24,523 nt of DNA from Candidatus Colwellbacteria bacterium GWA2_46_10 (GCA_001817635.1 MHIS01000013.1:1-24523); one strand, 5' to 3'. Shown: positions 16,213 to 22,853, counted from the stretch's first letter. Notes: generated from the letters alone by a model not told the origin. Made by a program: numbers and translations.

Positions 16213-17227
16213 CCGCACCAGCAACTCTTTTCGAGTGATATATATTTACTAGCTCCAGTATCTCTCCCTGCAGCTTATGTGTATTCCCATGGCTGAGCAA
16301 TCCCAGATACGATTGGATGATGACTTCATCCCCGTTGCTATTACTAATATTGCGAAACATCCGTCGTTTAGTCGCCGTTCTTAACACTCGATAATCTGGG
16401 AAATGAACCCAGCCCAGAAAATCCACGCCGGAAGCCACCGTGCGTATAGATATCTTATGTGCAGTTAGCTGAAGCTCTGTTTTTAGAAATTCTCTGATCT
16501 TGAAAATCTGAGCCAAAAGATAACTTTTGTCGCGAGACATAACGACAAAATCATCGGCGTAGCGAATATAGTATTTTGTTTTCATCTCGTGTTTCACAAA
16601 CTGGTCAAACTTGTTCATATATATGTTGACAAAGAGTTGTGAGGTGAGATTGCCAAGTGGTAAACCAACACCCGGTTTACTAGAGTGGAAACTGCTGATA
16701 ATTTCTTTACACAACCACATAATATCCTTGTCTGGTATATATTCGCCCAAGATTCTCAAAAGGATTTGGTGATTTATATTGGCAAAGAACTGTTTGATGT
16801 CGCATTTCAGAACCCAACAAGTGTGAGCATGATTCTCGCCCACCTTACGTGCCAGCTGGTTAAATTTACCTATTGCCTTATGGGTTCCCCTACTTTCACG
16901 ACACGAGTATGAGTTAGCAATGAAGGTTTTATCAAAGAATGGGTACAATATTTTGTAAAGGGCATGATGAACCAAGCGATCTCGCACAGGTGCTTTGTGA
17001 ATAACACGAGGCTTGGGGTCGGTGATATGAAACGTGTTATATTGGCCGTGACGATAGGTTTTATCTGCCAAGTCATCGCGAAGTACAAAAATGTTGTCGG
17101 TAAGGTAGAATTGGAAATATTGTACGTCTCGTCTTGTTCTCTTGCCCCTCAGAAATTCAGGCCAGGCGTAGAGTAGACTCTCGGTACTAACAATATCTTG
17201 AAAACTATGAGTCAAGTGCCTTTTCAT
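16208..17227 (-). CDS. Reverse transcriptase of a diversity-generating retroelement
   Basis: This RNA-directed DNA polymerase copies the template repeat RNA with errors at adenines. In 339 residues the catalytic Asp143 (KCDIKQFF) and YADD at 223-226 are intact. Motif 4 reads GLPLGNLTSQ at 188-197, with SQ where group II intron enzymes have QG, a DGR hallmark. GVDFLGW at 267-273 precedes the thumb-like end. There is no maturase, endonuclease or retron msr/msd context. The start MKRH is typical of DGR RTs and overlaps the 5' end of the divergent avd-like gene. The TR lies about 420 nt upstream on the same strand. Confidence 0.96.
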   Translation of the reverse strand: MKRHLTHSFQDIVSTESLLYAWPEFLRGKRTRRDVQYFQFYLTDNIFVLRDDLADKTYRHGQYNTFHITDPKPRVIHKAPVRDRLVHHALYKILYPFFDKTFIANSYSCRESRGTHKAIGKFNQLARKVGENHAHTCWVLKCDIKQFFANINHQILLRILGEYIPDKDIMWLCKEIISSFHSSKPGVGLPLGNLTSQLFVNIYMNKFDQFVKHEMKTKYYIRYADDFVVMSRDKSYLLAQIFKIREFLKTELQLTAHKISIRTVASGVDFLGWVHFPDYRVLRTATKRRMFRNISNSNGDEVIIQSYLGLLSHGNTHKLQGEILELVNIYHSKRVAGAV

Positions 17228-17590
17228 AAAAACGAACAGCTAATTCCCCTAGAACCTCTTCCAATTGTCCAAAGACTTGTCTTAGCATACAAACTTTGGC
17301 AGGAATTCTTATTACACTTTCCAAAAATCTCCAGACACACGTTGGGACACAAAATTGATACTCTTTTTATAGAAATCATTGATTTAATTTTGAGAGCGCA
17401 CTACCTGCCACAAAAAGAAAAAACTCCGTGTCTCCGAGAAGCATCCACAAAACTTGATATACTTAAATTTTTCCTGCAAATTGCATGGGAGGTAAAAGTA
17501 CTGGACAACAAAAAATTCATCCGTTTATCTGAACACTTAATTGAAATCGGGAAAATGCTTGGTGGCTGGAACAGGGCACTTTCTAAATAA
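17207..17590 (+). CDS. avd: Avd-like accessory protein of the DGR (four-helix bundle)
   Basis: The protein has 127 residues from the ATG at 17207; a TTG at 17198 would add three more. Family features are PIVQRLVLAYKLWQE at the N-terminus, RHTLGHKIDTLFIEIIDL in helix 2, REASTKLDILKFFLQIA in helix 3 and IEIGKMLGGW near the end. Avd proteins form basic pentameric barrels that bind the DGR RT and RNA and are needed for mutagenic homing. Unusually, it is on the opposite strand to RT, TR and target. Its first codons overlap the RT 5' end, so each gene's promoter would lie in or near the other gene's coding region. Confidence 0.9.
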   Translation: MSQVPFHKNEQLIPLEPLPIVQRLVLAYKLWQEFLLHFPKISRHTLGHKIDTLFIEIIDLILRAHYLPQKEKTPCLREASTKLDILKFFLQIAWEVKVLDNKKFIRLSEHLIEIGKMLGGWNRALSK

Positions 17591-17597
17591 ATCCTAT

Positions 17598-17625
17598 GCT
17601 GGGAGCAGTTAGCACCGCTCCCAGC
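17598..17625 (-). other. 9-bp hairpin between TR and avd
   Basis: GCTGGGAGC and GCTCCCAGC form a perfect stem with a 10-nt loop, 20 nt downstream of the TR 3' end and 8 nt after the avd stop. There is no T run on the plus side and only ATTTATTT nearby on the minus side. It may be a weak terminator or part of the structured DGR RNA 3' of the TR. Confidence 0.5.
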
Positions 17626-17644
17626 GGATCTAGTAAATGAAGAA

Positions 17645-17771
17645 ATCCGCAAAGACGAACTCGTTCTCGGGATTCCACACGTTCTCAGGATTACTCCAGT
17701 TCGTGTTCAGCCACCGCTCATCGTTGTCGTGATCCACGTTGAACAGGTTCAGATTGCCATCCGAGTCCGTA
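17645..17771 (-). repeat. DGR template repeat (TR)
   Basis: This 127-nt segment aligns without gaps to 18049-18175. They differ at 19 positions, and every one is an adenine in this copy on the minus strand (34 adenines in all); none of the other 93 bases differ. It contains ten AAY codons in the target frame, nine of which are changed in the VR. It has no start codon, and a TAA stop lies upstream in frame near 17814-17816, so it is not a gene. It would be transcribed as RNA, reverse transcribed by the adjacent RT, and used to replace the VR. Confidence 0.96.
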
Positions 17772-17985
17772 GTGTACAGAGCGCCATCTATACCACCACC
17801 CCTCGAATACTCTTAGGGTTGCATCGTACTCGTGAGCTGTCTCACTTAGCGCTCCGCACCGGGTAGCTTCATTATTTAGACTGTTTTTGCAGTCTTGGAA
17901 TTCAGCCGCGGGAAGCCGTAACCGCCCGCAGATTCGCCTACTATCCATTTCTAATTTTAAAATACCCACACCCAAAATAAAAACA
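17772..17985 (-). other. Region upstream of the TR, probable DGR RNA leader
   Basis: No gene is supported in these 214 nt. There is a TAAAAT -10-like box near 17961-17966 with only a weak -35, a small GTGAG-CTGT-CTCAC hairpin near 17831-17844, AGACTG-N6-CAGTCT at 17878-17895, and one arm of a 10-bp inverted repeat whose other arm is the U tract of the VR terminator. TR transcription could start here or by read-through from the target gene. Confidence 0.4.
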
Positions 17986-18035
17986 GTCCCGAGGACCCTC
18001 CACTCACCAAGGGGTGAATGGAGGGTCCAAGGGAC
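17986..18035 (-). terminator. Hairpin after the VR: terminator and possible homing cruciform
   Basis: The inner arms 17993-18008 and 18013-18028 pair over 16 positions with one mismatch around a 4-nt loop (AAGG on plus, CCTT on minus). The outer arms GTCCC and GGGAC extend it across a 2x2 internal loop. On the minus strand it is followed by TGTTTTTATTTT, so it can terminate the target mRNA. It begins 7 nt after the stop codon and 13 nt after the VR. DGRs often need a hairpin or cruciform there for target recognition. Confidence 0.85.
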
Positions 18036-18042
18036 CAAGGGC

Positions 18043-18654
18043 CTAGCTACCCGCAAAGACGAACTCGTACTCGGGATTCCACACGTCCCCAGGAGAACTC
18101 CAGCCCGTGTCCAGCCACCGCTCATCGAAGCCGCGATCCACGTAGAACAGGCGCAGATAGCCACCCGAGCCCGTAACCGGCTCCATGGCCATGGTGACCA
18201 CTTCGCCTTGCGGTTGCTCAGGATATCCGAGCCGGACTAGCGGTCCTGCTTCCGCTGGGCAGGGTTTGAGGCCATACTCCGCAGCGCGGGCGTAGATCTC
18301 CCTGAGCGGCCTGGCGTTCTGGAATCCGAGCTCCTTACCGGTGACTCGGTACAGATTCACCTTCACCTGCTTGGTGGCCAGCGTGAAGTCGGGTCGGGAC
18401 ATGAGGTCCTTGGCCCAGCCACTCACTTGGTACCCACCACTCTTGAGTGCCTTCTGGAGCGCTGACGCGCTCTTGTAGGTGCCCAACGTGATCGTCTTCC
18501 AAACGGGAAAAACGTTTGTCGGGGCCAGCGCCTTACGAAGCGCCTGCCGGAGCGACTCCAGATTGGAGATCCACCCCTGCATGGTGTCTTGACCCAAATC
18601 ACGAGGAAGTGCACGGACCACCTGGCCCGCGAACTCAATGAGCTGATCGGACAT
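18043..18654 (-). CDS. DGR variable target protein
   Basis: The protein has 203 residues. The VR encodes residues 160-203, and 15 residues in it differ from the TR translation (162, 164, 166, 168, 171, 174-176, 182, 184, 187, 189, 190, 196 and 202). Fixed residues between them (DERWL, WNPE, EFVFA) look like the scaffold of a C-type-lectin-like ligand-binding domain, as in other DGR targets. The N-terminal 150 residues contain VWKTITLGTYKSA and ARAAEYGLKPCPAE, segments I recall from Patescibacteria DGR targets. No signal peptide or membrane segment is seen, so it is probably cytoplasmic. The ATG has a canonical AGGAGGGA upstream. The gene is richer in G+C than the RT. The ligand is unknown. 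Confidence 0.93.
   Translation of the reverse strand: MSDQLIEFAGQVVRALPRDLGQDTMQGWISNLESLRQALRKALAPTNVFPVWKTITLGTYKSASALQKALKSGGYQVSGWAKDLMSRPDFTLATKQVKVNLYRVTGKELGFQNARPLREIYARAAEYGLKPCPAEAGPLVRLGYPEQPQGEVVTMAMEPVTGSGGYLRLFYVDRGFDERWLDTGWSSPGDVWNPEYEFVFAGS
18049..18175 (-). repeat. DGR variable repeat (VR)
   Basis: This is the 3' end of the target gene and matches the TR at 108 of 127 positions; all 19 differences are TR adenines. At the 3' end the final nine codons (from AAC/TAC 196 back through GTG TGG) contain few changes, and the last 17 nt before the boundary codon are identical, which fits an initiation-of-homing segment. The homology ends at 18049 (1 codon before the stop) and at 18175. 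Confidence 0.96.
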
Positions 18655-18711
18655 TATGTTCCCTCCTGCGGCATACCTCTGACTCCAATCGGAGCATAGG
18701 GCTGACCGCTA

Positions 18712-18810
18712 GTTGCGTCCCCACCACAGTTCTTTCCGTGGTGTCTTAGGACAGCGTTTTGTGCTCCATCCGTGGAACACAAAACGCTGTCCTAAGGTGT
18801 GGGTAGCAAC
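18712..18810 (-). ncRNA. Predicted three-way-junction RNA in the leader of the DGR target gene
   Basis: P1 pairs GTTGC and CCC with GGG and GCAAC, with a 2x2 internal loop. P2 is a perfect 19-bp stem (18745-18763 with 18778-18796), continued by one mismatch, 4 bp and a tetraloop. P3 is CACCAC/GTGGTG with a 10-nt loop. P1 and P3 abut, and P2 and P3 are 1 nt apart. The structure ends 57 nt before the target ATG. It could be a regulatory leader, a processed small RNA, or a terminator guarding the target gene; no T run follows it. Confidence 0.55.
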
Positions 18811-18850
18811 TAACTTAAGATTTAATATTGTGTGAAAGAACTTGCCATAA

Positions 18851-18879
18851 TACATACCATATTGCGGTCTATATGTCAA
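18851..18879 (-). promoter_or_regulatory. Candidate promoter of the DGR target gene
   Basis: TTGACA (18874-18879) is followed after 17 nt by TATGTA (18851-18856), with TATTAT a few nt later. It would give a leader of about 190 nt containing the three-way-junction structure. It lies between tRNA-Glu and the structure. Confidence 0.45.
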
Positions 18880-18911
18880 ATAGCCAGTCTTGTGTGCAGA
18901 TTTCCTTATTG

Positions 18912-18984
18912 TGACCCCGACGAGACTCGAACTCGTGTTTCCGGCGTGAGAGGCCAGCGTCCTAGGCCACTAGACGACGGGGCC
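18912..18984 (-). tRNA. tRNA-Glu(CTC)
   Basis: The cloverleaf has acceptor GGCCCCG/CGGGGTC (one G-T pair), anticodon stem CTGGC/GCCGG with loop CTCTCAC, anticodon CTC, T arm with TTCGAGT, and discriminator A. CCA is not encoded. It starts 26 nt after the ftsI stop on the same strand. Confidence 0.95.
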
Positions 18985-19010
18985 TAGCAACCACCATTAT
19001 TCCAAAAAAC

Positions 19011-20645
19011 CTACTCCATATCAATCCTGTCTGGCGGTACGTTGTAATAGTTGATGACATACTGGGCCAATTCTCTAAAGGTCGGCACAACCGTCAATCC
19101 GGCAAGAGGAGCGCCATACGGTTTATCTAATCTAATCAGAATAATGAACTCTGGATCATAGGCCGGAGCAAATCCGACGTAGGTATTGATCACCTCGTCT
19201 GTATACCCTCCTCCGTTTGTTTTAGGAACCTGGGCTGTACCAGTTTTCCCGGCAACAGTATATCCGGAGATTCTCGCGATCTGAGCTTTATCAACCGCCG
19301 AAACCATCATTTCTACTGTTTGCCTCGAGGCATCTTTAGAAACAGCCCTCCCCATTTTCTGAGGCTTGTTGCTCGCATTCACATACGGCCTCATTAAATC
19401 TCCGCCGTTAGCTATGGCGGAGATCGCCATAATCAGCCTGATGGGAGTAATTGAGATGCCTTGCCCGAAACTTGCGGTTGCAAAGTTAATGTCTTGTATA
19501 TCCTGCTCCAGGGGCAAAAGGCTTCCCGTTACCTCACCGGGGAGGTCAATCTGGGTTTGATCCTTCAGCCCAAACTTTTTAAGGTATTCGTAAAAGTTTT
19601 CATGGCCTAATTGCCTTTCGGCAAAAGCAGCACCGGTGTTGAGGGATTTCTCTATGACATTCGTCATCGTAACGGTACCGTAAGATTTAAGGTCCCAGTT
19701 CCTGATAGTGTGTTCGTTCAAAGTGAGCTCTCCCGAATCGTAGTAGGTGGTATCCGGAGTTATTTTCCCGGCATCCAACGCGGAAGCCATCGTGATCACT
19801 TTGAAAATTGAACCGGGCTCATAGATAGATTGGACAGATGGGTTAAGGAAACTCCCGATATCGAATGTGCCGTAATCGTTCGGATCAAAGCTGGGATAAC
19901 TCGCCATAGCCAAGATCTTCCCTGTCTTCGGCTCCGCCACAATTACCGTTCCTCCTTCACCTCGGTAATCTTCAACTAGTGTAGAAAGAATTTCCTCTGA
20001 GTGGGACTGAATATTTGGATCTATCGTCAACTCAATATCTTTCCCGTTCTTGGGTTCCTTAATTTTGTCCCCGCTCGCCTCTCCCGGAACTCCACCTAAA
20101 ATTTGGTTGTAGTAGCTCTCAACTCCATACTGGCCCAACCAATATGACTCATTGGTAGAGGCAAATCCCAATACGTGAGCGCCCGTTTTCCCTAACGGGT
20201 AGAATCTATCCAATCCAGAACCAACGTACACGCCAACCAAAGCGGCGTCCCGTATGGCTTGGGTTTGCTCCTCTGTGGGTCTTTTTATTAAAGGCTCGTA
20301 GGGATCATCCTTTTTGCTAAGGGTCGCTTCTAGGTCGCTCTGTGAAATATCTTGGACTATGGGAGCCAGGGCAGCGGCAGTTGCAACCGGGTCTTCCACC
20401 TCGCTGGGAATTGCGTATACCACCGGATATTCTTTGTTAACGGCCGCCGGGAATTGCTCTCCGTTCTTGTCTGAAAAATAGATACTGCCCCTCTTGGGAA
20501 CCAAATAACCTCCAATGGTGTAGCTCGCAGAGGCTTGTTTGCCGTAATAGTCGCCCTGGCTTAATTGAACGTCATAGAAACGATAACCCAGCAGGGCAAA
20601 AGCCAACGAAAACAACCAAACTAACGCTGTGACGCGAGTGCCCAT
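19011..20645 (-). CDS. ftsI: Penicillin-binding protein 2 / FtsI-type transpeptidase
   Basis: This class B PBP cross-links septal peptidoglycan. The 544 residues have one N-terminal TM (about 6-21), a PBP dimerisation domain, and the three catalytic motifs: SIFK at 279-282 (active Ser279), SLN at 334-336 and KTGT at 467-470. Position in the mraZ-rsmH-ftsL cluster supports FtsI rather than the elongation PBP. The ATG at 20645 overlaps ftsL by 25 nt. It is the last protein gene of the cluster; tRNA-Glu follows. There is no PASTA domain. Confidence 0.94.
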   Translation of the reverse strand: MGTRVTALVWLFSLAFALLGYRFYDVQLSQGDYYGKQASASYTIGGYLVPKRGSIYFSDKNGEQFPAAVNKEYPVVYAIPSEVEDPVATAAALAPIVQDISQSDLEATLSKKDDPYEPLIKRPTEEQTQAIRDAALVGVYVGSGLDRFYPLGKTGAHVLGFASTNESYWLGQYGVESYYNQILGGVPGEASGDKIKEPKNGKDIELTIDPNIQSHSEEILSTLVEDYRGEGGTVIVAEPKTGKILAMASYPSFDPNDYGTFDIGSFLNPSVQSIYEPGSIFKVITMASALDAGKITPDTTYYDSGELTLNEHTIRNWDLKSYGTVTMTNVIEKSLNTGAAFAERQLGHENFYEYLKKFGLKDQTQIDLPGEVTGSLLPLEQDIQDINFATASFGQGISITPIRLIMAISAIANGGDLMRPYVNASNKPQKMGRAVSKDASRQTVEMMVSAVDKAQIARISGYTVAGKTGTAQVPKTNGGGYTDEVINTYVGFAPAYDPEFIILIRLDKPYGAPLAGLTVVPTFRELAQYVINYYNVPPDRIDME

Positions 20646-20914
20646 TGTGGAGTACGATCTTTAATTAAACCCAATTCTAGAGCTAGCTTTTCCAGATTAT
20701 CATTACTCGTAAAGGTGTAATAGGTATTTTTGAGTTCTGCGTTAGCCACCTTCAACTCCTCGAGACCCTTTCTGGTTTTTAATATATCGTGTCGTAGCCC
20801 TACCAAACTCAAGTAGCTAAAGAGGGCCGCGCCCAGCATCAAAACTACGCCAGAGACGCACAGCGCTCTGCATCTTTTCAAATCTATTTCTTTTTTAGGT
20901 TGTACTATGGTCAT
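20621..20914 (-). CDS. ftsL: FtsL-like cell division protein
   Basis: This is a 97-residue bitopic protein with a basic N-terminus, one TM at about 18-38 and a helical heptad-like stretch at about 40-80 (LRHDILKTRKGLEELKVANAE), ending with an LALELGLI segment typical of FtsL/DivIC. It stabilises the divisome complex with FtsQ/DivIB and FtsI. Sequence conservation in this family is poor, so the call rests on topology and on its position between rsmH and ftsI. The start overlaps the rsmH stop as ATGA. Confidence 0.8.
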   Translation of the reverse strand: MTIVQPKKEIDLKRCRALCVSGVVLMLGAALFSYLSLVGLRHDILKTRKGLEELKVANAELKNTYYTFTSNDNLEKLALELGLIKDRTPQWALASQR

Positions 20915-21804
20915 TGTATTTGTATTGCTCTTAGTTTGGCGCTTCGACTCCGAGGGTTAATTTCCACTTCTTCCTTCGATGCTTTGATAACTTTCTTGTT
21001 GAGAAGTTTTGCTCTGCCATTCCAGGCCATATCTTTAAGAAAATCTTTGATGATCACATCTTCTTTCGAGTGATACGAGATGATCACTACTCTGCCTCCG
21101 ACACCCATCACGCTCTCTAGACTCCCTAGCAAGCCTCGAATGTTATCCAACTCGTTATTTGCGTATATCCTAAGTGCCATAAAGGTTCTCGTGGCCGGGT
21201 CTATCCTTCCCCTTTCATAGTTTTTTGGAACTGCTCTTCTCACTACCTCCGCCAGATCTTTGTTGGTGACGATCGATAACCCTTGGCGTCTCCTTTCCAC
21301 AATCGCCTTGGCAATCCTCGGAGCGTACCTTTCATCGCTAAACTCCCTAATGATCTCAATGAGTTTCTGTTCACCCAATTGAGGCAACATCTGGTACACG
21401 GGGAGCGCCTTCTCGCTGTACGTCATCTTCAGTGGCTCTTCCTTTCCTTTGAAAGAAAATCCTCTTCCGTCATCTAGCTGGTCTGAAGAAAACCCCAAAT
21501 CTACTAACAAACCATCTATCTTCTCCAAAGATTCCTCTTCTAAAATCTCTCCGAGCCTTGCATAGTTGTCTTCCACCAAAACAAGCTTCTTGAGGTCGAG
21601 GTTCTCTTTTCCCAAGATCTCCTTAGCCGCCGTCAGCCCTTGCCAATCCCAATCGATACCTACAAAACTTCCTCCTGGAGAAAGCCCTTTGGCGATCTGC
21701 AAACCGTGCCCTGCCGCCCCTAGGGTTGCATCCACCATTGCCTCTCCCGGTTTTGGGTCAAGCATTTCCAAAACTTCCTTTAAAAGAACAGGTACGTGGG
21801 CCAT
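20911..21804 (-). CDS. rsmH: 16S rRNA (cytosine1402-N4)-methyltransferase RsmH
   Basis: RsmH methylates C1402 in the decoding centre of 16S rRNA. From the ATG at 21804 it has 297 residues and begins MAHVPVLLKEVL, the family N-terminus. The SAM-binding motif VDATLGAAGHG is at 24-34, and DGLLVDLGFSSDQLD with GRGFSF follows. A longer open frame upstream (33 codons) runs back through mraZ and is rejected. It starts 1 nt after the mraZ stop and overlaps ftsL by 4 nt. Confidence 0.96.
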   Translation of the reverse strand: MAHVPVLLKEVLEMLDPKPGEAMVDATLGAAGHGLQIAKGLSPGGSFVGIDWDWQGLTAAKEILGKENLDLKKLVLVEDNYARLGEILEEESLEKIDGLLVDLGFSSDQLDDGRGFSFKGKEEPLKMTYSEKALPVYQMLPQLGEQKLIEIIREFSDERYAPRIAKAIVERRRQGLSIVTNKDLAEVVRRAVPKNYERGRIDPATRTFMALRIYANNELDNIRGLLGSLESVMGVGGRVVIISYHSKEDVIIKDFLKDMAWNGRAKLLNKKVIKASKEEVEINPRSRSAKLRAIQIQ

Positions 21805-21805
21805 C

Positions 21806-22237
21806 TTAGATCCCCAGGTCTGCCATCTTCTCGGCAATCTCGTCTGAGGATCCTTCCGTTTTGGCCTTGTACTTCTGCCACGCAGCGTCATTCCAGACCT
21901 CAATACGGTTATAGACGCCTATAACCTTGGTGGCCTTTTTGAGCCCTGCGTAGCTTCTTAGGTAATCCGGTATTAAAACCCTCCCCTGGGAATCGATTTC
22001 CGCATCGGAGGCACCCGAGAGCATTAACCTCACGAAGGCCCTGGAATTAGCCTGGGCTAGGGGTAAAGTAACCAATTTTTCTGCGAGCTTCTCCCAATCT
22101 TTTTTCGTGAATATGAAAAGGCAGTGATCCAGACCGCGTGTGATAATGGCCCCACCAGAGACGCTACGCCTAAACTTGGCTGGAATGGCCATTCGGCCCT
22201 TAACGTCTAAATTGTGCTGAAATTCTCCTATAAACAT
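21806..22237 (-). CDS. mraZ: Transcriptional regulator MraZ
   Basis: MraZ has 143 residues from the ATG at 22237 (MFIGEFQHNLDVKGR, the canonical start). A GTG four codons upstream lies in the first TTATCCACA box and is less likely. Two tandem SpoVT-AbrB-like halves are visible, each with a conserved DxKGR-type signature (DVKGRMAIPAKFR at about 11-23, and DSQGRVLIPDYLR in the second half). MraZ is the first gene of the division cluster and normally represses its own operon by binding GTGG-type repeats in the promoter region. Matching repeats are present here. Confidence 0.95.
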   Translation of the reverse strand: MFIGEFQHNLDVKGRMAIPAKFRRSVSGGAIITRGLDHCLFIFTKKDWEKLAEKLVTLPLAQANSRAFVRLMLSGASDAEIDSQGRVLIPDYLRSYAGLKKATKVIGVYNRIEVWNDAAWQKYKAKTEGSSDEIAEKMADLGI

Positions 22238-22241
22238 TGTT

Positions 22242-22291
22242 TTATCCACAGATATGTAGGGTTATCCACATAGTTATCCACAATTCCCCAC
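22242..22291 (-). promoter_or_regulatory. Cluster of TTATCCACA / GTGG boxes before mraZ
   Basis: Three perfect TTATCCACA 9-mers (22242-22250, 22262-22270, 22274-22282) and a fourth GTGGGG element (22286-22291) occur in the leader. On the minus strand the GTGG cores are 20, 12 and 10 nt apart, close to whole helical turns. The 9-mer equals the DnaA box consensus, while tandem GTGG repeats at about 10 nt are the known MraZ operator pattern. A degenerate box (CTATCCACA) lies at 22331-22339. Confidence 0.7.
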
Positions 22292-22300
22292 ATTCCCTAC

Positions 22301-22329
22301 AGTCTAGACCACCATTCCTCACTCGTCAA
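22301..22329 (-). promoter_or_regulatory. Promoter of the mraZ-rsmH-ftsL-ftsI operon
   Basis: TTGACG (22324-22329) and TAGACT (22301-22306) are 17 nt apart on the minus strand. The predicted start near 22294 is just upstream of the GTGG/TTATCCACA cluster, so protein bound there would block transcription. Confidence 0.5.
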
Positions 22330-22338
22330 TTGTGGATA

Positions 22339-22372
22339 GAAAACAAGACACCGCCCTGGGGCGGTGTCTTGT
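22339..22372 (-). terminator. Terminator of rplJ-rplL
   Basis: CAAGACACCGCC and GGCGGTGTCTTG form a 12-bp GC-rich stem with a short loop. On the minus strand TTTTC follows. It separates the ribosomal operon from the mraZ promoter. Confidence 0.85.
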
Positions 22373-22393
22373 AAAAAAGTAGAAGTCTCTGGT

Positions 22394-22819
22394 TTACTGC
22401 AGTTCAACGGTAGCGCCCGCCGCTTCAAGCTTAGCTTTCATAGTTTCGGCTTCTTCTTTCTTTGCTCCCTCCTTAACGGTTGCAGGAACCTTCTCGGACA
22501 TATCCTTTGCTTCTTTGAGACCTAGCCCAGTAATTTCTCTTAGTGCTTTGATCACATTGATCTTTTGATCTCCAGAAGATTTGATTACCACGTTGAACGC
22601 ATCCTTCTCTTCAACGGCTCCGACGGCAGCAGCTACAGGAGCGGCCGCGCTCACACCGAATTTCTTCTCCAGCACTTTGATTAGCTCGGCGAGTTCAACC
22701 ACAGAAAGCTTTTCTATGTTCTCGATCAGACTTTGATACTTTTTGCCAGCCTCTCCAAGGTCAACCTCTTCCTCATGAACTTCTGTAGCCTTAGTTTCTT
22801 CTTTTGTTTCTTCAGCCAT
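22394..22819 (-). CDS. rplL: 50S ribosomal protein bL12 (L7/L12)
   Basis: bL12 forms the flexible stalk that recruits GTPase factors. From the ATG at 22819 it has 141 residues. The dimerising N-terminal domain ([18 protein letters not shown]) is preceded by an acidic extension of about 25 residues (rich in Glu and Thr) not found in typical 120-residue homologues. An Ala-rich hinge follows, then the canonical C-terminal domain with [20 protein letters not shown]. An in-frame TTG four codons earlier is less likely. Confidence 0.97.
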   Translation of the reverse strand: MAEETKEETKATEVHEEEVDLGEAGKKYQSLIENIEKLSVVELAELIKVLEKKFGVSAAAPVAAAVGAVEEKDAFNVVIKSSGDQKINVIKALREITGLGLKEAKDMSEKVPATVKEGAKKEEAETMKAKLEAAGATVELQ

Positions 22820-22853
22820 TTTGTTATTCAATAATTTTCTTCGACCTTATCGT

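Noticed and set aside
16208..17227. Group II intron or retron reverse transcriptase
   Set aside because: There is no maturase or endonuclease domain, no intron structure and no msr/msd. Motif 4 has SQ, and TR, VR and Avd are present, which defines a DGR.
17627..17816. Decayed C-terminal pseudogene copy of the 203-aa gene
   Set aside because: It looks like a truncated duplicate, but every mismatch is at an adenine and the match ends sharply at both sides. Random decay would not do this, so it is the DGR template repeat.
17718..18164. Minus-strand frame of 148 codons across TR and VR
   Set aside because: It is out of frame with the target, crosses the terminator hairpin and TR, and has no Shine-Dalgarno site or recognisable family.
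18890..18984. tRNA-Glu as an integration site for the DGR region
   Set aside because: I saw no second copy of the tRNA 3' end at the far side of the DGR and no integrase gene in the window.
22242..22282. Chromosomal replication origin
   Set aside because: The three DnaA-box 9-mers lie in the mraZ leader and there is no dnaA or dnaN or an AT-rich unwinding stretch nearby, so promoter control is more likely.
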